64,000 bases of DNA from Martelella sp. NC20 (GTDB lineage: Bacteria > Pseudomonadota > Alphaproteobacteria > Rhizobiales > Rhizobiaceae). Location of the stretch: NCBI RefSeq assembly GCF_013459645.1, contig NZ_CP054861.1:2468001-2532000 (forward strand), in the 5' to 3' direction. Position 1 is the first letter of the stretch, and every line of letters begins with the position of its first letter. The notes beneath the pieces were generated by a model. That model did no database searches and was not told the DNA's origin. It was given only the letters and a program-made list of their open reading frames with translations. Of the stretch, positions 1 through 9,220 are shown one piece after another. A program made the position numbers and the translations under genes.

Positions 1-355
1 CGTTTTCAAAACGCCATATCTGGGCAAGGCCGGCCAGCAGCAGACGTTGCGAATCGCCGATCAACCCCATCGCCCGGACGAAATTGCGCTGGTGCAGCGA
101 CAAGGATCCGTTGGGAAACGTGCCGACAAGAAACAATTGCCCGGTCTGGTAGGAGGTAAAGGCAACCGAGCAATTGTGCATCGCCAGCCACTGCGGAAAG
201 CCCCGCGAACAGGTCACATTGGTCTGGAGCACCGAGGGGTCGACCGGCGCTTCCGGCGCATCCGCGCGCTCGTGCGCGGCGGACGAAGCCGCTGGGGGCC
301 GGGCAGTCTCGGCAACAGCGCGGGGATCCTGTGTTTCTGGCAGATCGGCGGGCAT
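1..355 (-). CDS. TIGR03032 family protein, N-terminal part (runs off the window)
   Basis: The minus-strand frame opens at ATG 355 and stays open to base 1, giving 118 residues of a longer protein. Residues 1-45 are an Ala/Pro/Glu-rich low-complexity leader. From about residue 48 the sequence matches my recollection of the opening of the TIGR03032 domain: AFTSYQTGQLFLVGTF (66-80), then LHQRNFVRAMGL and AGLAQIWRFEN. No function is established for that family. It lies downstream of and on the same strand as the giant autotransporter, separated by a palindromic repeat, so shared expression is possible but unproven. A GGAA lies about 8 bases before the ATG. The rest of the gene is needed to confirm the family. 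Confidence 0.7.
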   Translation of the reverse strand, partial: MPADLPETQDPRAVAETARPPAASSAAHERADAPEAPVDPSVLQTNVTCSRGFPQWLAMHNCSVAFTSYQTGQLFLVGTFPNGSLSLHQRNFVRAMGLIGDSQRLLLAGLAQIWRFEN

Positions 356-427
356 CGTGTATTCCAGTCAGTTGGGAAGGGTCGGTGGGCGGGAGAACAG
401 GCCGGCATCAACGCACCGTAGCGCGTC

Positions 428-530
428 TAGAGCATCGGGCGATTAATTGGCATCGCGCGATGCTCTAGATTCTTTTTTTGACGCGTCGGGTTAACGAAAA
501 CCGGATTCCACTTTTTCGCCCGACGCTCTA
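428..530. repeat. Rhizobial-type intergenic palindromic element, copy 1
   Basis: The element begins TAGAGC (428-433) and ends GCTCTA (525-530). Its first part is a 16-bp stem (428-443 with 452-467, one mismatch) around the loop TAATTGGC, followed by a T-rich run at 470-479. The internal string ACGCGTCGGGTTAACGAAAA is shared with the copy at 40531-40620. It sits between the autotransporter stop and the TIGR03032 start and may act as a transcript-processing or termination hairpin. It resembles the short palindromic elements scattered through Rhizobiales genomes. Confidence 0.8.
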
Positions 531-583
531 ACCTTCTCCCGCCAATAGCAACCGGCTGATATCGCTGGCCGCGGCACATGCCG

Positions 584-3500
584 TCAGAAACGATAGCCGA
601 GCCTCACCGAGCCGGTATGCGACTGATAGTCATCGGCAAAGGCGCCGTCATACTGGAATCTCAGATCCATACCCTGTCGTTTTGCAAGATCCAGCCCGAG
701 CGTGACATGGCCCACCGTATCCGCAATCGGCGTGAAGGTCGAGAAACTGTCCATCGATGACAGGCCGGCAAACCGCGCCGTCGTCTCCCATTCGTCGGAA
801 GACAGGAACGACACGCCGAGATCGCCGTAAAGCCGCGCCGGCCAGTCCTCCAGGAACGGGATACGCGCCCCGAACTCGATCCCGGGCGTCACGCCGAAGG
901 CGGTATCGGAATTGCCGTCAATCATCAGGTTCAATGCGCCGGCGCCGGTCTCGGTATAGCCGTATTGGTGCATGTTGATGATGTCGAAATCGACCTTCGG
1001 GCGCATATAATACTCATCGCTGAAGGCGACCTCATAGGATGCGCGGAACCGGGCAAAGAACATCGCCGAATCCGGCTCGCCGCGGGCCGTGGCCGAGAGC
1101 GTGTCGAGAGTGATGTAGCGCTTGGAATCGCCCCAGTTATAGCCCGCGCCGCCAACCAGGCCGAAGAGCCAGGGTCCGATTTCCTTCTTCAGCGCGACCG
1201 CGCCGGTAAAGGATTGCTGATCCGTCTTCTCCGAACCGCTGTCATTGCGGAACCAGCTGTTTTCGTAGGTCAGCCCCCCACCCAGGAACCAGCCGTCGTC
1301 CAGCGCCTTCTGGCCGCCGAACTGCAGCCCGCCGACCGACTGGGTATAGCCGGAAGCATCTCCGTGCGATCCTTGCGTCGTTTCTCCGCCAAGCGCACGG
1401 CTCCAGACGCACGAGCCCTCGTCCATCATCACGCCGGTCGTCTCGAAGGCGGGACATGACAGCACACTGTTGGCCGCGGCAATGGCGGCGGAAGGCGAAC
1501 CGGCCAGAGGAGCCGCCGCCGTCTGCGAGTCGAGTTCCAGCAGCATGTCGGAGAAGGTTTCCGGTTCGGACTGATGGAATGCGCCGAAAGCCTGGCCAAG
1601 AGAAATTTCGTCGGCGGCGAATTTCACTTCGCTCGCGCTGCCATCGGCAATCTTGTCCCAGGCCTGCTGCATGGCCGTCGAGACCCCGCCTGCATTTTTC
1701 CCGAGCGAGACGCCGTTATCGATGAAATGCGCATCGGCGACCGAGAAACCATGCCAACCCTCGGCCGACATGGTGACCTCGGTGAAGTCGAAGACGAGGG
1801 AGGACAGCGCCGTGATCGTCGACGTATCGGTCCCCTCGGCCTTCAGGAACTCGGTTCGCGTGTTTGGCAGCAGGGCATTGGCGTTGACGTCGACACCCCA
1901 TGTCCCGGCGAAATCGCCTTCGATCAGCAGCCTGTCGGCCGTGCCGTTTTCCATGTCGACGTCGAGATTGGTGAACAGTCCGCCCCTGCTGGAGCTTTCG
2001 GTCCGCCAGTCGATCCTGTCGCTGCGCTTGAAGTAGCTGAACGGCGAGAACGTGGTCGAAAGGCCGAGGTCGGCCACATCATAGGCGCTTCCCGCTGAGC
2101 CGACGCCGGCAAGATCGCCGGTAAACGTCGTCGAAATCGTGTTCCATGCGCCGCCCGGATCGATGCTGCCGGCGTTGAGAACGCTGTCGACATCGGCGAT
2201 CGCGCCGGTCACGAAGGTGCCCGTGCCCTGATTGAGGAAAAAGCTGGTTCCGCCAAGAGCTGCGGTCTGCACCATTCCGTTCGCCGCGGAAGACGATGAC
2301 GTGGCGAAGTCGTGCTGCACGATATTGCCGGTTAATGTGCCGGAATTGCTGTGCGTTACGCTGGTCTTCTTGGCTGTCGAAACATAGAGCGCGCCGCCCT
2401 GATACTCTCCGTTCACGGCGGCCGCGCCGGATCCTGTCAGCGTTCCGCCCTGATCCAGCGTCAGCGTCAGTGTATCGCCGGTGGTCTGCGCCCACACGCC
2501 CCACGCGGTCGGATCCGTCACGGTGACCGAACCGCCGATCGTCACGGCCAGCGAGCCGGATAGCGAATTGCCGTCCGCATCAGAACCTTTCGTGTTGTTG
2601 AAACGACCGAGTGTTCCGGCATAGGTCTTGCCGTTCTGGGTGAAGATACCGCCCGAACCGCCAATCGCCTGCGCCACGATGCCGTGGGCGTATTTGCCGG
2701 TGGTGCTGATAGACGCGCCGGAGGCGATCGTGACGCCCACGGTCCCGGTACGCTCCGCATTGCCGCTGTCGGAATAGTAGTAATTTGAACCGCTCGACGT
2801 GCCGCCGTAATAGCCGTAGGACGCATTGAGCTTCTGCGCCAGATCACCCGCCACGCCGCCGCCGCCGGAAATCGTCTGCGCCAGTATGCCGAAAGCGCCA
2901 TCGCCGGAGGTGACGATGGAGGCGCCACCCTCGAGGGTGACCGACGCCTCGTCGGCGCTGTTGGGCGCCTGTTCCTTGACGAAGGATATCGTGTCGGTGA
3001 CCGCCGCTGCTGCCGTCAGGAAACCGCCGCCGCCGCTGATCGACTGTGCGACGATGCCGGCCGAGCGGGTGCCGTAGGTGGTGATCTTGCCGGCATGGGT
3101 GATCGTCACCGTGCCGCCATGGGCCGAACCGGAATTGCTGTCGGACCCCATGGTCACGCTGAGCACATTGGAGATGGTATCGTCATTGACCGCGTTGGCG
3201 GTGCCGAGCGCCACGCCGACGAGCCCGCCGCCGCCGCCGATCGACTGGGCGATAATGCCCTGCGAGCCATCGCCCTTGGTCACGATCTGGGTATCGGAGA
3301 GGGTCTTGACCGTTACCGTTCCGGCCGTTCCGGCGTTGCCATCCGCCTTCCCGCCGAGGCCGATCTTGACCTTGGAAACGGCAAGTCCCGAGGAAAAGCC
3401 TATCCCGCCGCCGCCGGCAATCGACTGGGCGACGACGCCGTGCGAGGCGAACCCGCCGGTGTAGATGTTGCTGGCGTAAACCGAGACATCGCCGCCATCG

Positions 3501-6500
3501 CCGCCGCTGCCGCCGTCCGAGCCGATGGTGAGCGTGGCGCTGCTGTCGGAACTGTCGGAGCTGTCCGACGCGCTGGAAGAACTGCTGTCGTCGGAATCAT
3601 CGCTGCCCGACGAGATCGCGACCGCGCCGCCGCCGCCGCCGATCGACTGCGCGACAATGCCGGACGACATCGTGCCATAGGTGTGGATCGCTCCGGTGCC
3701 GACGACCGTGCCGGAACTGTCCTTGCCGATGGTCACGGCCCCGCCGGCTCCGCCGGCCCCGCCGGTCGAGCCGACGGTTACCCCGAATGTGAGGGTCTTG
3801 TCGTCGCTGTCGTCATCGCCGCCGTCGTCATCATCACCGCCGCCATCATCGTCGGACGACGCAACCGTGGTCGCGGACAGTTGCGTCGATTCGGCATCGT
3901 CGCCGCCATCATCGTCACCACCATCATCGCTGTCGTCGTCATCCTCATCTTCCTTGATCGAAAGCGAACTCTTGCCGGAACCGGCCGCGCCGCCGCCGCC
4001 GCCGATCGACTGGGCGAGAATGGCATCCGACCAGTCGCCCTTTGTGGTAATCGTCCCTTCGCTCGAGACGGTCACCTCGCCGCCATCGCCGCCTGCCGTC
4101 CCCTTGGCGCCGAGACCGATGGTGATATCCCAGTCGGCATCGCCGCTGCCGCCGCCGCCGGATGAGGACCCGCCGCCGCCGCCGATCGACTGGGCGAATA
4201 TCCCGCGCGACACATGCCCGCCGGTGTAGATCGAGGCCCCGGCATCGTCCATATGGACATCAACGCTGCCGCCGTTATTGCCGGTGCCGCCGTCGGCCCC
4301 CAGACCGATATTCAATGCCGCCGACTTGATGCCATTTGACGCCTTGGTGGAGCCGGAGCCGGTTCCGGCGTTGCCGCCGCCGCCGCCGATCGAATGCGCC
4401 AGAATGCCGTCGGCATAACCGCCCGTCGTGCTGATCGCGCCATAATGGCTGACGCTCACCGCGCCGCCTGTGCCGGCGCTGCCGCCGGAACCGCCGACAT
4501 AGGAATTCACCGAAATGGCGAAATCCGTGCCCGCATCGACCTTCTCTTCACCTTCGGCCAGCCATGACGTGATCGATTTTGCGACGGAACTGGCGGTCGC
4601 ATCGCCGCCATTGCCGCCGCCGCCGCCGATCGACTGGATGACAAGGCCGGCCGCGCCGTCGCCGGTCGTGATAATCCTGGATGACTTGTAGATATGTGCG
4701 TTTGCCTTGCCGCCATCGCCGCCGGAACCGCCGTTTCCGCCATGGGCGATCGACACGGAAAGCGATACCGTGTTGCCCTCCTCGTCGAACGGCACGCCCG
4801 CGGCGATCGCCTTCGAAGAGGCCTGGCCGCCATTGCCGCCGCCGCCGCCGATCGACTGAATGACGATACCCTGCGCGTCCGTTCCCGAGGTCGATATCAC
4901 GCCATTGGTATAGACCATGGCCTCGCCGCCATCGCCGCCATCACCGCCACTGCCGCCATGGGCGATCGAGATGCTGATGCCGGCGCTGACGCTGGTCGAT
5001 TTGCCATTGCCGCCAACGCCGCCGCCGCCGCCGATCGACTGCACCAGAATGCCTGTGCCATGGTCGCCCTTGGTCGAGAGCGCGCTGTAGTCGCTGGCAC
5101 CCTTGGTCCCGGATCCGTACTGCGTGACCTTGACACTGCCGCCATCGCCGCCGGGACCGCCGCTGCCGCCGGTGGCGCTTGAAAATCCGATACCCCAGGC
5201 GGTCGCCTGGCCGCCGACGCCGCCGCCGCCGCCCACGGACTGGGCGACAATCCCCAACGCATAGTCGCCGGCGAGCGAAATCGCGGTGTTTGATTCTGTC
5301 ACGATATTGACGTCACCGCCGCCGCCGCCGCCGCCGCCGGCGCCGCCGACCGTGTGAAACAGGCCCTTCTTGTTGCGTCCCTGGCCACCGCCGCCGCCGA
5401 TGGACTGGGCAACGATGCCGTGCGCCTCCGAACCGGCCGTGGTGAGGTTGGCATAATTGGTGACATGGACCGCGCCGCCATCGCTGCCTGCCGTGCCGCT
5501 GCTGCTGCTTGAGACTGCCAGACTGGAGTTTGCTCCCGCGCCGATCGCGCCCGTCGCGCCCGTGCCGCTGTTGGTGCCGCCGCCGCCGCCGATCGACTGC
5601 GCCAGAATGGCGATGCCGCCGCCCAGTTCCGTCTGATCGGAACTGCTGGCGGGCGTCTTTGCGCCGGCATAGCCGCCATAGGTCGAAATATTGCCCTTGT
5701 TGGTAACTGTTACCGTGGCCGGAGAAGAGCCGTAGGTCTGGCCGCCGATGGTCTGGCCGAGGCTCGGATCGGAAACGGCCGAGCCGGCACTGTAACTCGT
5801 GGTCGATATCGTCCCGGTCGATTGCAGAAGCCCGCCGCCGCCGCCGATGGACTGGGCGACGATACCGTGAGAGTCGATACCATAGGCGGTGATATTGCCC
5901 GAATTGGTCACCGTCACATCGCTGCTGGTCGAACCGCTGGAGCTTGTGTCGCCCCAGGTCAGCGCGCCACTACCGGTATTGGTGTATATCCCGTCGCCAT
6001 CGGCGGCAGACGCCGATTGCGCGACGATACCATGGGCGTGATCGCCGGTCGTGGTGATCGCAAAATCGTTCGAGACGGTGACTGCGCCGGCGGCTCCGCC
6101 CATGCCCTTGGTCTGCTTGAAGGTCGATGTCCCGCCGCCGCCCAGAGACTGCGCGATGATGCCGCTCGAGTAGCCGGCCTTGGTGTCGATCGTTCCGCCG
6201 CCCGTGACGGTCACCGTCACCGACGAGGCTCGTCCGCCAAGCCTTTCGTTGTCATCCTTGTCCGACTGATAGGATGTGCCGCCCTGGCTGATCGCCAGAA
6301 TGCCGGGCGAGTTCGTTCCGCTTGTCTGAATTGTCGTCGCCGACGAGCCATAGATATAGACGGCGGCCTGACCGACGGAACCGCCGTCCATGGCCTGCTT
6401 GTCGCCTCCGGCAAGGCCGTTTCCGCCGCGCGTGATCGCCGCAATCGCAGCGCCGGTTTCGCGCGTCAACTGGATATTCTGGTTGTTGAGCCAGAGATTG

Positions 6501-7627
6501 ACGGTACCCGCCGATCGCGTACTGATCGTTCCCGCCATGGGCTTGGCGGTGCTGCCGACCTGGACCTTGACGGCGTTGTAATAGGGTCGCTTCTGCCAGT
6601 CCGTTATCTCGGATGTGTAGCTGTTGCCGCCATTGCCGCCCTGCACGCCATCGCCGAAACTGTTGACGTTGTAAGGCGTGTTGCCGCCATAGGAAGCCGC
6701 AAGGATCGCCGGGCCGCTTTTGGTCGCGTAAACCGGCCCTCCGGCATAGACGGAGACATAGTCTCCGCCACCCGGTCCGGAAAAATCGCTGTCGCTGCTA
6801 TAGGTCGAAGGCCCGCCGATGCTGAGCGCGGCTATCCCGAAACTGCTGCCCGAAACCTTGCCATAGGATTTGACGGTGACGGGCGAGCCTTGTCCGGAAT
6901 ATTGTTCTCCGATGTCGTCGGCATGCTGGTTGGTGCCGCCCTGGGACAGGGCGAAGATGCCGCCGCCGACCGTGCTCGAGACATCGCCGGAGCTTACGAT
7001 CGTCACCGCGCCGCCATTGCCGCCGCCGGTTTTCTTGTTGTCGTCGGTATCGCTCCAGTTCAGAGCGCCGAGCGAGACGACGCCGAGGGCGTTATACTGC
7101 GTGTCGGAGGTGCGCAGATCGCCGAGCGTGATGCTCCCGCCCGGCGAAAACAGCAATTGTGTGTCGGAAGCTTCGGTGACCGCGATCGTGGCATTGTTTG
7201 TGACCTTGACGCCGAAGCCGGACCAGGCCCAGTTGGAATGAACGCCATAGGGGGTGCCACGATAGGTGTCGCTGCCGCCGCCATCGCCCACATTGTACAG
7301 CGACATATAGGGGCCGCCATAGGCATATTGCGCCGTCGTCAGCGTTCCCGAACCGATGGTGCAACTGATTGTCTGCGAGGAGACATCCCCGTTTCTTTGC
7401 TGAAACTGGCTTTCGTCGATATTCGATGCCGTCTCCGTCTTCACGGAGGAATCGCAACTGACGGCCGCATAGGCGCGGGTGTAACCCCGCGAATAAAACG
7501 GGATGGGAACGCCGGCGAGCGTTCCGGCAAGCGCGGTGGACTGAAACAGGATCGACGAGGCAATCCATTTCATCCGGGACCGCCCTGCGGGTCTTTCGGC
7601 CAGTTTTTGAGAGCCGGACCTGATCAT
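584..7627 (-). CDS. Giant autotransporter with Gly-rich repeat passenger
   Basis: A 2347-residue type V secreted surface protein. I start at ATG 7627 because GGGGGGA lies 8 bases upstream; ATG 7651 would add 8 residues. The N-terminus has an extended Arg/Lys-rich signal region and a hydrophobic stretch (about residues 20-37). The passenger (about 40-2050) carries at least 16 copies of a unit centred on GIVAQSIGGGGG. Two acidic Asp/Ser/Gly tracts interrupt the repeats (DNA about 3798-3958 and 3540-3611). The last ~280 residues are an autotransporter beta-barrel with alternating aromatic strands, ending LGYRF with a terminal Phe, as outer-membrane barrels do. The passenger's role, such as adhesion or autoaggregation, cannot be read from the repeats. 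No protease or lipase motif was seen. Confidence 0.88.
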   Translation of the reverse strand: MIRSGSQKLAERPAGRSRMKWIASSILFQSTALAGTLAGVPIPFYSRGYTRAYAAVSCDSSVKTETASNIDESQFQQRNGDVSSQTISCTIGSGTLTTAQYAYGGPYMSLYNVGDGGGSDTYRGTPYGVHSNWAWSGFGVKVTNNATIAVTEASDTQLLFSPGGSITLGDLRTSDTQYNALGVVSLGALNWSDTDDNKKTGGGNGGAVTIVSSGDVSSTVGGGIFALSQGGTNQHADDIGEQYSGQGSPVTVKSYGKVSGSSFGIAALSIGGPSTYSSDSDFSGPGGGDYVSVYAGGPVYATKSGPAILAASYGGNTPYNVNSFGDGVQGGNGGNSYTSEITDWQKRPYYNAVKVQVGSTAKPMAGTISTRSAGTVNLWLNNQNIQLTRETGAAIAAITRGGNGLAGGDKQAMDGGSVGQAAVYIYGSSATTIQTSGTNSPGILAISQGGTSYQSDKDDNERLGGRASSVTVTVTGGGTIDTKAGYSSGIIAQSLGGGGTSTFKQTKGMGGAAGAVTVSNDFAITTTGDHAHGIVAQSASAADGDGIYTNTGSGALTWGDTSSSGSTSSDVTVTNSGNITAYGIDSHGIVAQSIGGGGGLLQSTGTISTTSYSAGSAVSDPSLGQTIGGQTYGSSPATVTVTNKGNISTYGGYAGAKTPASSSDQTELGGGIAILAQSIGGGGGTNSGTGATGAIGAGANSSLAVSSSSSGTAGSDGGAVHVTNYANLTTAGSEAHGIVAQSIGGGGGQGRNKKGLFHTVGGAGGGGGGGGDVNIVTESNTAISLAGDYALGIVAQSVGGGGGVGGQATAWGIGFSSATGGSGGPGGDGGSVKVTQYGSGTKGASDYSALSTKGDHGTGILVQSIGGGGGVGGNGKSTSVSAGISISIAHGGSGGDGGDGGEAMVYTNGVISTSGTDAQGIVIQSIGGGGGNGGQASSKAIAAGVPFDEEGNTVSLSVSIAHGGNGGSGGDGGKANAHIYKSSRIITTGDGAAGLVIQSIGGGGGNGGDATASSVAKSITSWLAEGEEKVDAGTDFAISVNSYVGGSGGSAGTGGAVSVSHYGAISTTGGYADGILAHSIGGGGGNAGTGSGSTKASNGIKSAALNIGLGADGGTGNNGGSVDVHMDDAGASIYTGGHVSRGIFAQSIGGGGGSSSGGGGSGDADWDITIGLGAKGTAGGDGGEVTVSSEGTITTKGDWSDAILAQSIGGGGGAAGSGKSSLSIKEDEDDDDSDDGGDDDGGDDAESTQLSATTVASSDDDGGGDDDDGGDDDSDDKTLTFGVTVGSTGGAGGAGGAVTIGKDSSGTVVGTGAIHTYGTMSSGIVAQSIGGGGGAVAISSGSDDSDDSSSSSASDSSDSSDSSATLTIGSDGGSGGDGGDVSVYASNIYTGGFASHGVVAQSIAGGGGIGFSSGLAVSKVKIGLGGKADGNAGTAGTVTVKTLSDTQIVTKGDGSQGIIAQSIGGGGGLVGVALGTANAVNDDTISNVLSVTMGSDSNSGSAHGGTVTITHAGKITTYGTRSAGIVAQSISGGGGFLTAAAAVTDTISFVKEQAPNSADEASVTLEGGASIVTSGDGAFGILAQTISGGGGVAGDLAQKLNASYGYYGGTSSGSNYYYSDSGNAERTGTVGVTIASGASISTTGKYAHGIVAQAIGGSGGIFTQNGKTYAGTLGRFNNTKGSDADGNSLSGSLAVTIGGSVTVTDPTAWGVWAQTTGDTLTLTLDQGGTLTGSGAAAVNGEYQGGALYVSTAKKTSVTHSNSGTLTGNIVQHDFATSSSSAANGMVQTAALGGTSFFLNQGTGTFVTGAIADVDSVLNAGSIDPGGAWNTISTTFTGDLAGVGSAGSAYDVADLGLSTTFSPFSYFKRSDRIDWRTESSSRGGLFTNLDVDMENGTADRLLIEGDFAGTWGVDVNANALLPNTRTEFLKAEGTDTSTITALSSLVFDFTEVTMSAEGWHGFSVADAHFIDNGVSLGKNAGGVSTAMQQAWDKIADGSASEVKFAADEISLGQAFGAFHQSEPETFSDMLLELDSQTAAAPLAGSPSAAIAAANSVLSCPAFETTGVMMDEGSCVWSRALGGETTQGSHGDASGYTQSVGGLQFGGQKALDDGWFLGGGLTYENSWFRNDSGSEKTDQQSFTGAVALKKEIGPWLFGLVGGAGYNWGDSKRYITLDTLSATARGEPDSAMFFARFRASYEVAFSDEYYMRPKVDFDIINMHQYGYTETGAGALNLMIDGNSDTAFGVTPGIEFGARIPFLEDWPARLYGDLGVSFLSSDEWETTARFAGLSSMDSFSTFTPIADTVGHVTLGLDLAKRQGMDLRFQYDGAFADDYQSHTGSVRLGYRF
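2660..6180. repeat. Degenerate tandem repeats inside the autotransporter gene
   Basis: The DNA repeatedly shows a (CCG)n run followed by ATCGACTG (for example near 3225, 3405, 3625, 4000, 4180, 4380, 4625, 4845, 5030 and 5590), spaced roughly 150-300 bases. Each encodes the QSIGGGGG core on the minus strand. Units differ in length and in the sequence between cores, so this is an old, diverged repeat family within one coding frame. The near-identical cores are good substrates for recombination and for assembly error. Confidence 0.85.
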
Positions 7628-7832
7628 GCGCGCTATCCCCCCGGGTGCCATAAAAATATTAGCGGAATTTCATGTAACTCTACGCACATTATTCGCGTTG
7701 ATCAGGAAAATATCCGAAAAACGGCAGGCGGCTGGACTTTTTTTGGTATTCCACCCGGCGGGCACACCATGCCGTCGGCAGCAGGTCGCTGATATCGCTT
7801 ATGGATACCTCCGATGCTTTCCGTTTGCCGTC

Positions 7833-8324
7833 TCATTCCGCAACGCGGACGAACGTCTCGAAGAAGGCCTTGGAGGCGCCGTCTGGGGCCTTGCCGACGC
7901 CCCAGCGCATCAGGGTCGAGGCGTCTTCGGAAAAGCACCAGTACTGGCCGATGACCACGTCGCCATCGAGCTGTTCCAGAACCTGGAATTCGTGGCCGCT
8001 CAACTGCCGGATGCGCACTTCGTTATAGCGGGCATTGCCTTCGATCGGTCCGGGCCGGTCATCCAGCGTTGCGTCGAATTTGTTGATGTAGAGCTTGTCG
8101 GGATTGGTGTCGTTGACGCCCTCATAGGCCAGGAAATTCTCCGCAAACCGCATGGTCAGCGTCAGGCGGAAGCCTTCCGGAAACAGGCCATTGCTCCAGT
8201 AGCTTTGCGGATGTTGCGAACGGTAGACGCCGCTCAGGCGCGCATTGTCCCAGAGTTTCGGTTCGATGGCGGGAAGACCCCGGCCCGTGGCGAGAGCGTC
8301 GATCAGCATGGTCTTGTCTTTCAT
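7833..8324 (-). CDS. Hypothetical protein, possibly lipocalin-like, last gene of the dpp unit
   Basis: A 163-residue cytoplasmic protein with no signal peptide or membrane segment. I do not recognise a named family. From about residue 50 it alternates short hydrophobic and charged strands (LTLTMRFAENFLAYEG, VRIRQLSGHEFQVLEQ, VVIGQYWCFSEDAS) and ends with a Gly-rich turn and FFETFVRVAE. That looks like a small beta-barrel of the lipocalin-like type; this is inference from pattern. It begins 35 bases after the DppC stop, so it is probably cotranscribed with the importer and the amidase. Starts at ATG 8324 or ATG 8309 are possible; neither has a strong ribosome binding site. Confidence 0.6.
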   Translation of the reverse strand: MKDKTMLIDALATGRGLPAIEPKLWDNARLSGVYRSQHPQSYWSNGLFPEGFRLTLTMRFAENFLAYEGVNDTNPDKLYINKFDATLDDRPGPIEGNARYNEVRIRQLSGHEFQVLEQLDGDVVIGQYWCFSEDASTLMRWGVGKAPDGASKAFFETFVRVAE

Positions 8325-8359
8325 TCTGTATGTCGTTTGTCGAAAGGGAAGGGCGCAGG

Positions 8360-9220
8360 TCAGGTTCGCTGCCGGCCCGAACTACGAAGTGTCGGGTCAA
8401 GCTGGTCGCGCAGCCAGTCGCCGACGATGGAAACCGAGAGCGCCAGGAAGAAGATGATCGCGCCGGGAAACATGGTGAGCCACCACGAGGTCATCAGCCG
8501 GTCGCGCCCGTCGCTCATGATCTGGCCGAGGCTGGTCATCGGCGGCTGCACGCCGAGGCCGAGAAAGCTCAGCGCGGTTTCCAGAAGCACCGTCAGCGGC
8601 AGGTTGATGGTGAACTGCACCAGTATGACGTTGAAAATGTTGGGTAGGATGTAGCGCAGATAGATCCGCGTGGCGGACGCGCCCAGAACCCGCTCGGCCG
8701 TGACATAGCCGCGCTCGCGTACCGAAAGCGTGGAGGCGCGCACAAGGCGCGCATAGTTTTCCCAGCCGCTGAAGCCGACCATGATCACGATCAGCAACAG
8801 GCTGCTCTTGAACAGCGCCAGCACGAACAAGGCGATGATGATGATCGGAACCGAGGCCTGGACATCGACCGCCATCATGATCAGCGTCTCCGCCTTGCCG
8901 CGCCTTCCGCCGGCAATCAGACCGAGAAGCGAGCCGAACACCGCGCCGATCAGCGTTCCGAAGACGGCGACCAGCAGCGTCACCTTGGCGCCCATCACAA
9001 GCCGGGCCAGAAGGTCGCGCCCGCGCCCGTCCGTGCCGAGCACATGGTCCCACGATCCGCCGAGAAATACCGGCGGCTCGAACCGGTCGAGAAGCGAGGT
9101 CTGGCGGAAATCGTAGGGCGTCAGGAAACCGCCGAACAGGGCGAACAGCACGAACAGGATGACGAAGCCGACGGAGATGCGCACCGCGAGCGGCATGTCG
9201 TGGAAGAGCGAGGTCCTCAT
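8360..9220 (-). CDS. Dpp/Opp-type ABC importer permease (DppC-like)
   Basis: A 286-residue inner-membrane permease, the second of the pair that carries the peptide or related solute. An N-terminal membrane helix (about 10-32) is followed by a linker containing LGTDGRGRDLLARL, the typical DppC-type turn, and then the BPD_transp_1 domain with about five further helices. The EAA-type cytoplasmic loop is around ERVLGASATRIYLRYILPN. The start is ATG 9220, which overlaps the DppB stop as ATGA; a longer upstream frame is only the antisense of dppB. Translational coupling with dppB is therefore likely. Confidence 0.9.
   Translation of the reverse strand: MRTSLFHDMPLAVRISVGFVILFVLFALFGGFLTPYDFRQTSLLDRFEPPVFLGGSWDHVLGTDGRGRDLLARLVMGAKVTLLVAVFGTLIGAVFGSLLGLIAGGRRGKAETLIMMAVDVQASVPIIIIALFVLALFKSSLLLIVIMVGFSGWENYARLVRASTLSVRERGYVTAERVLGASATRIYLRYILPNIFNVILVQFTINLPLTVLLETALSFLGLGVQPPMTSLGQIMSDGRDRLMTSWWLTMFPGAIIFFLALSVSIVGDWLRDQLDPTLRSSGRQRT

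Noticed and set aside
468..480. Hairpin plus T-run at copy 1 of the palindromic repeat as a plus-strand terminator
   Set aside because: No plus-strand gene ends upstream of it; the T-run is simply part of the repeat.
3220..5600. CCG triplet runs as microsatellites or a CRISPR-like array
   Set aside because: The runs encode the Gly5 cores of the autotransporter repeats in frame; spacing is irregular and there are no spacers or cas genes.
5822..7792. A 656-codon plus-strand open frame
   Set aside because: It is antisense to the autotransporter, mirrors its GC-rich codon pattern and has no domain.
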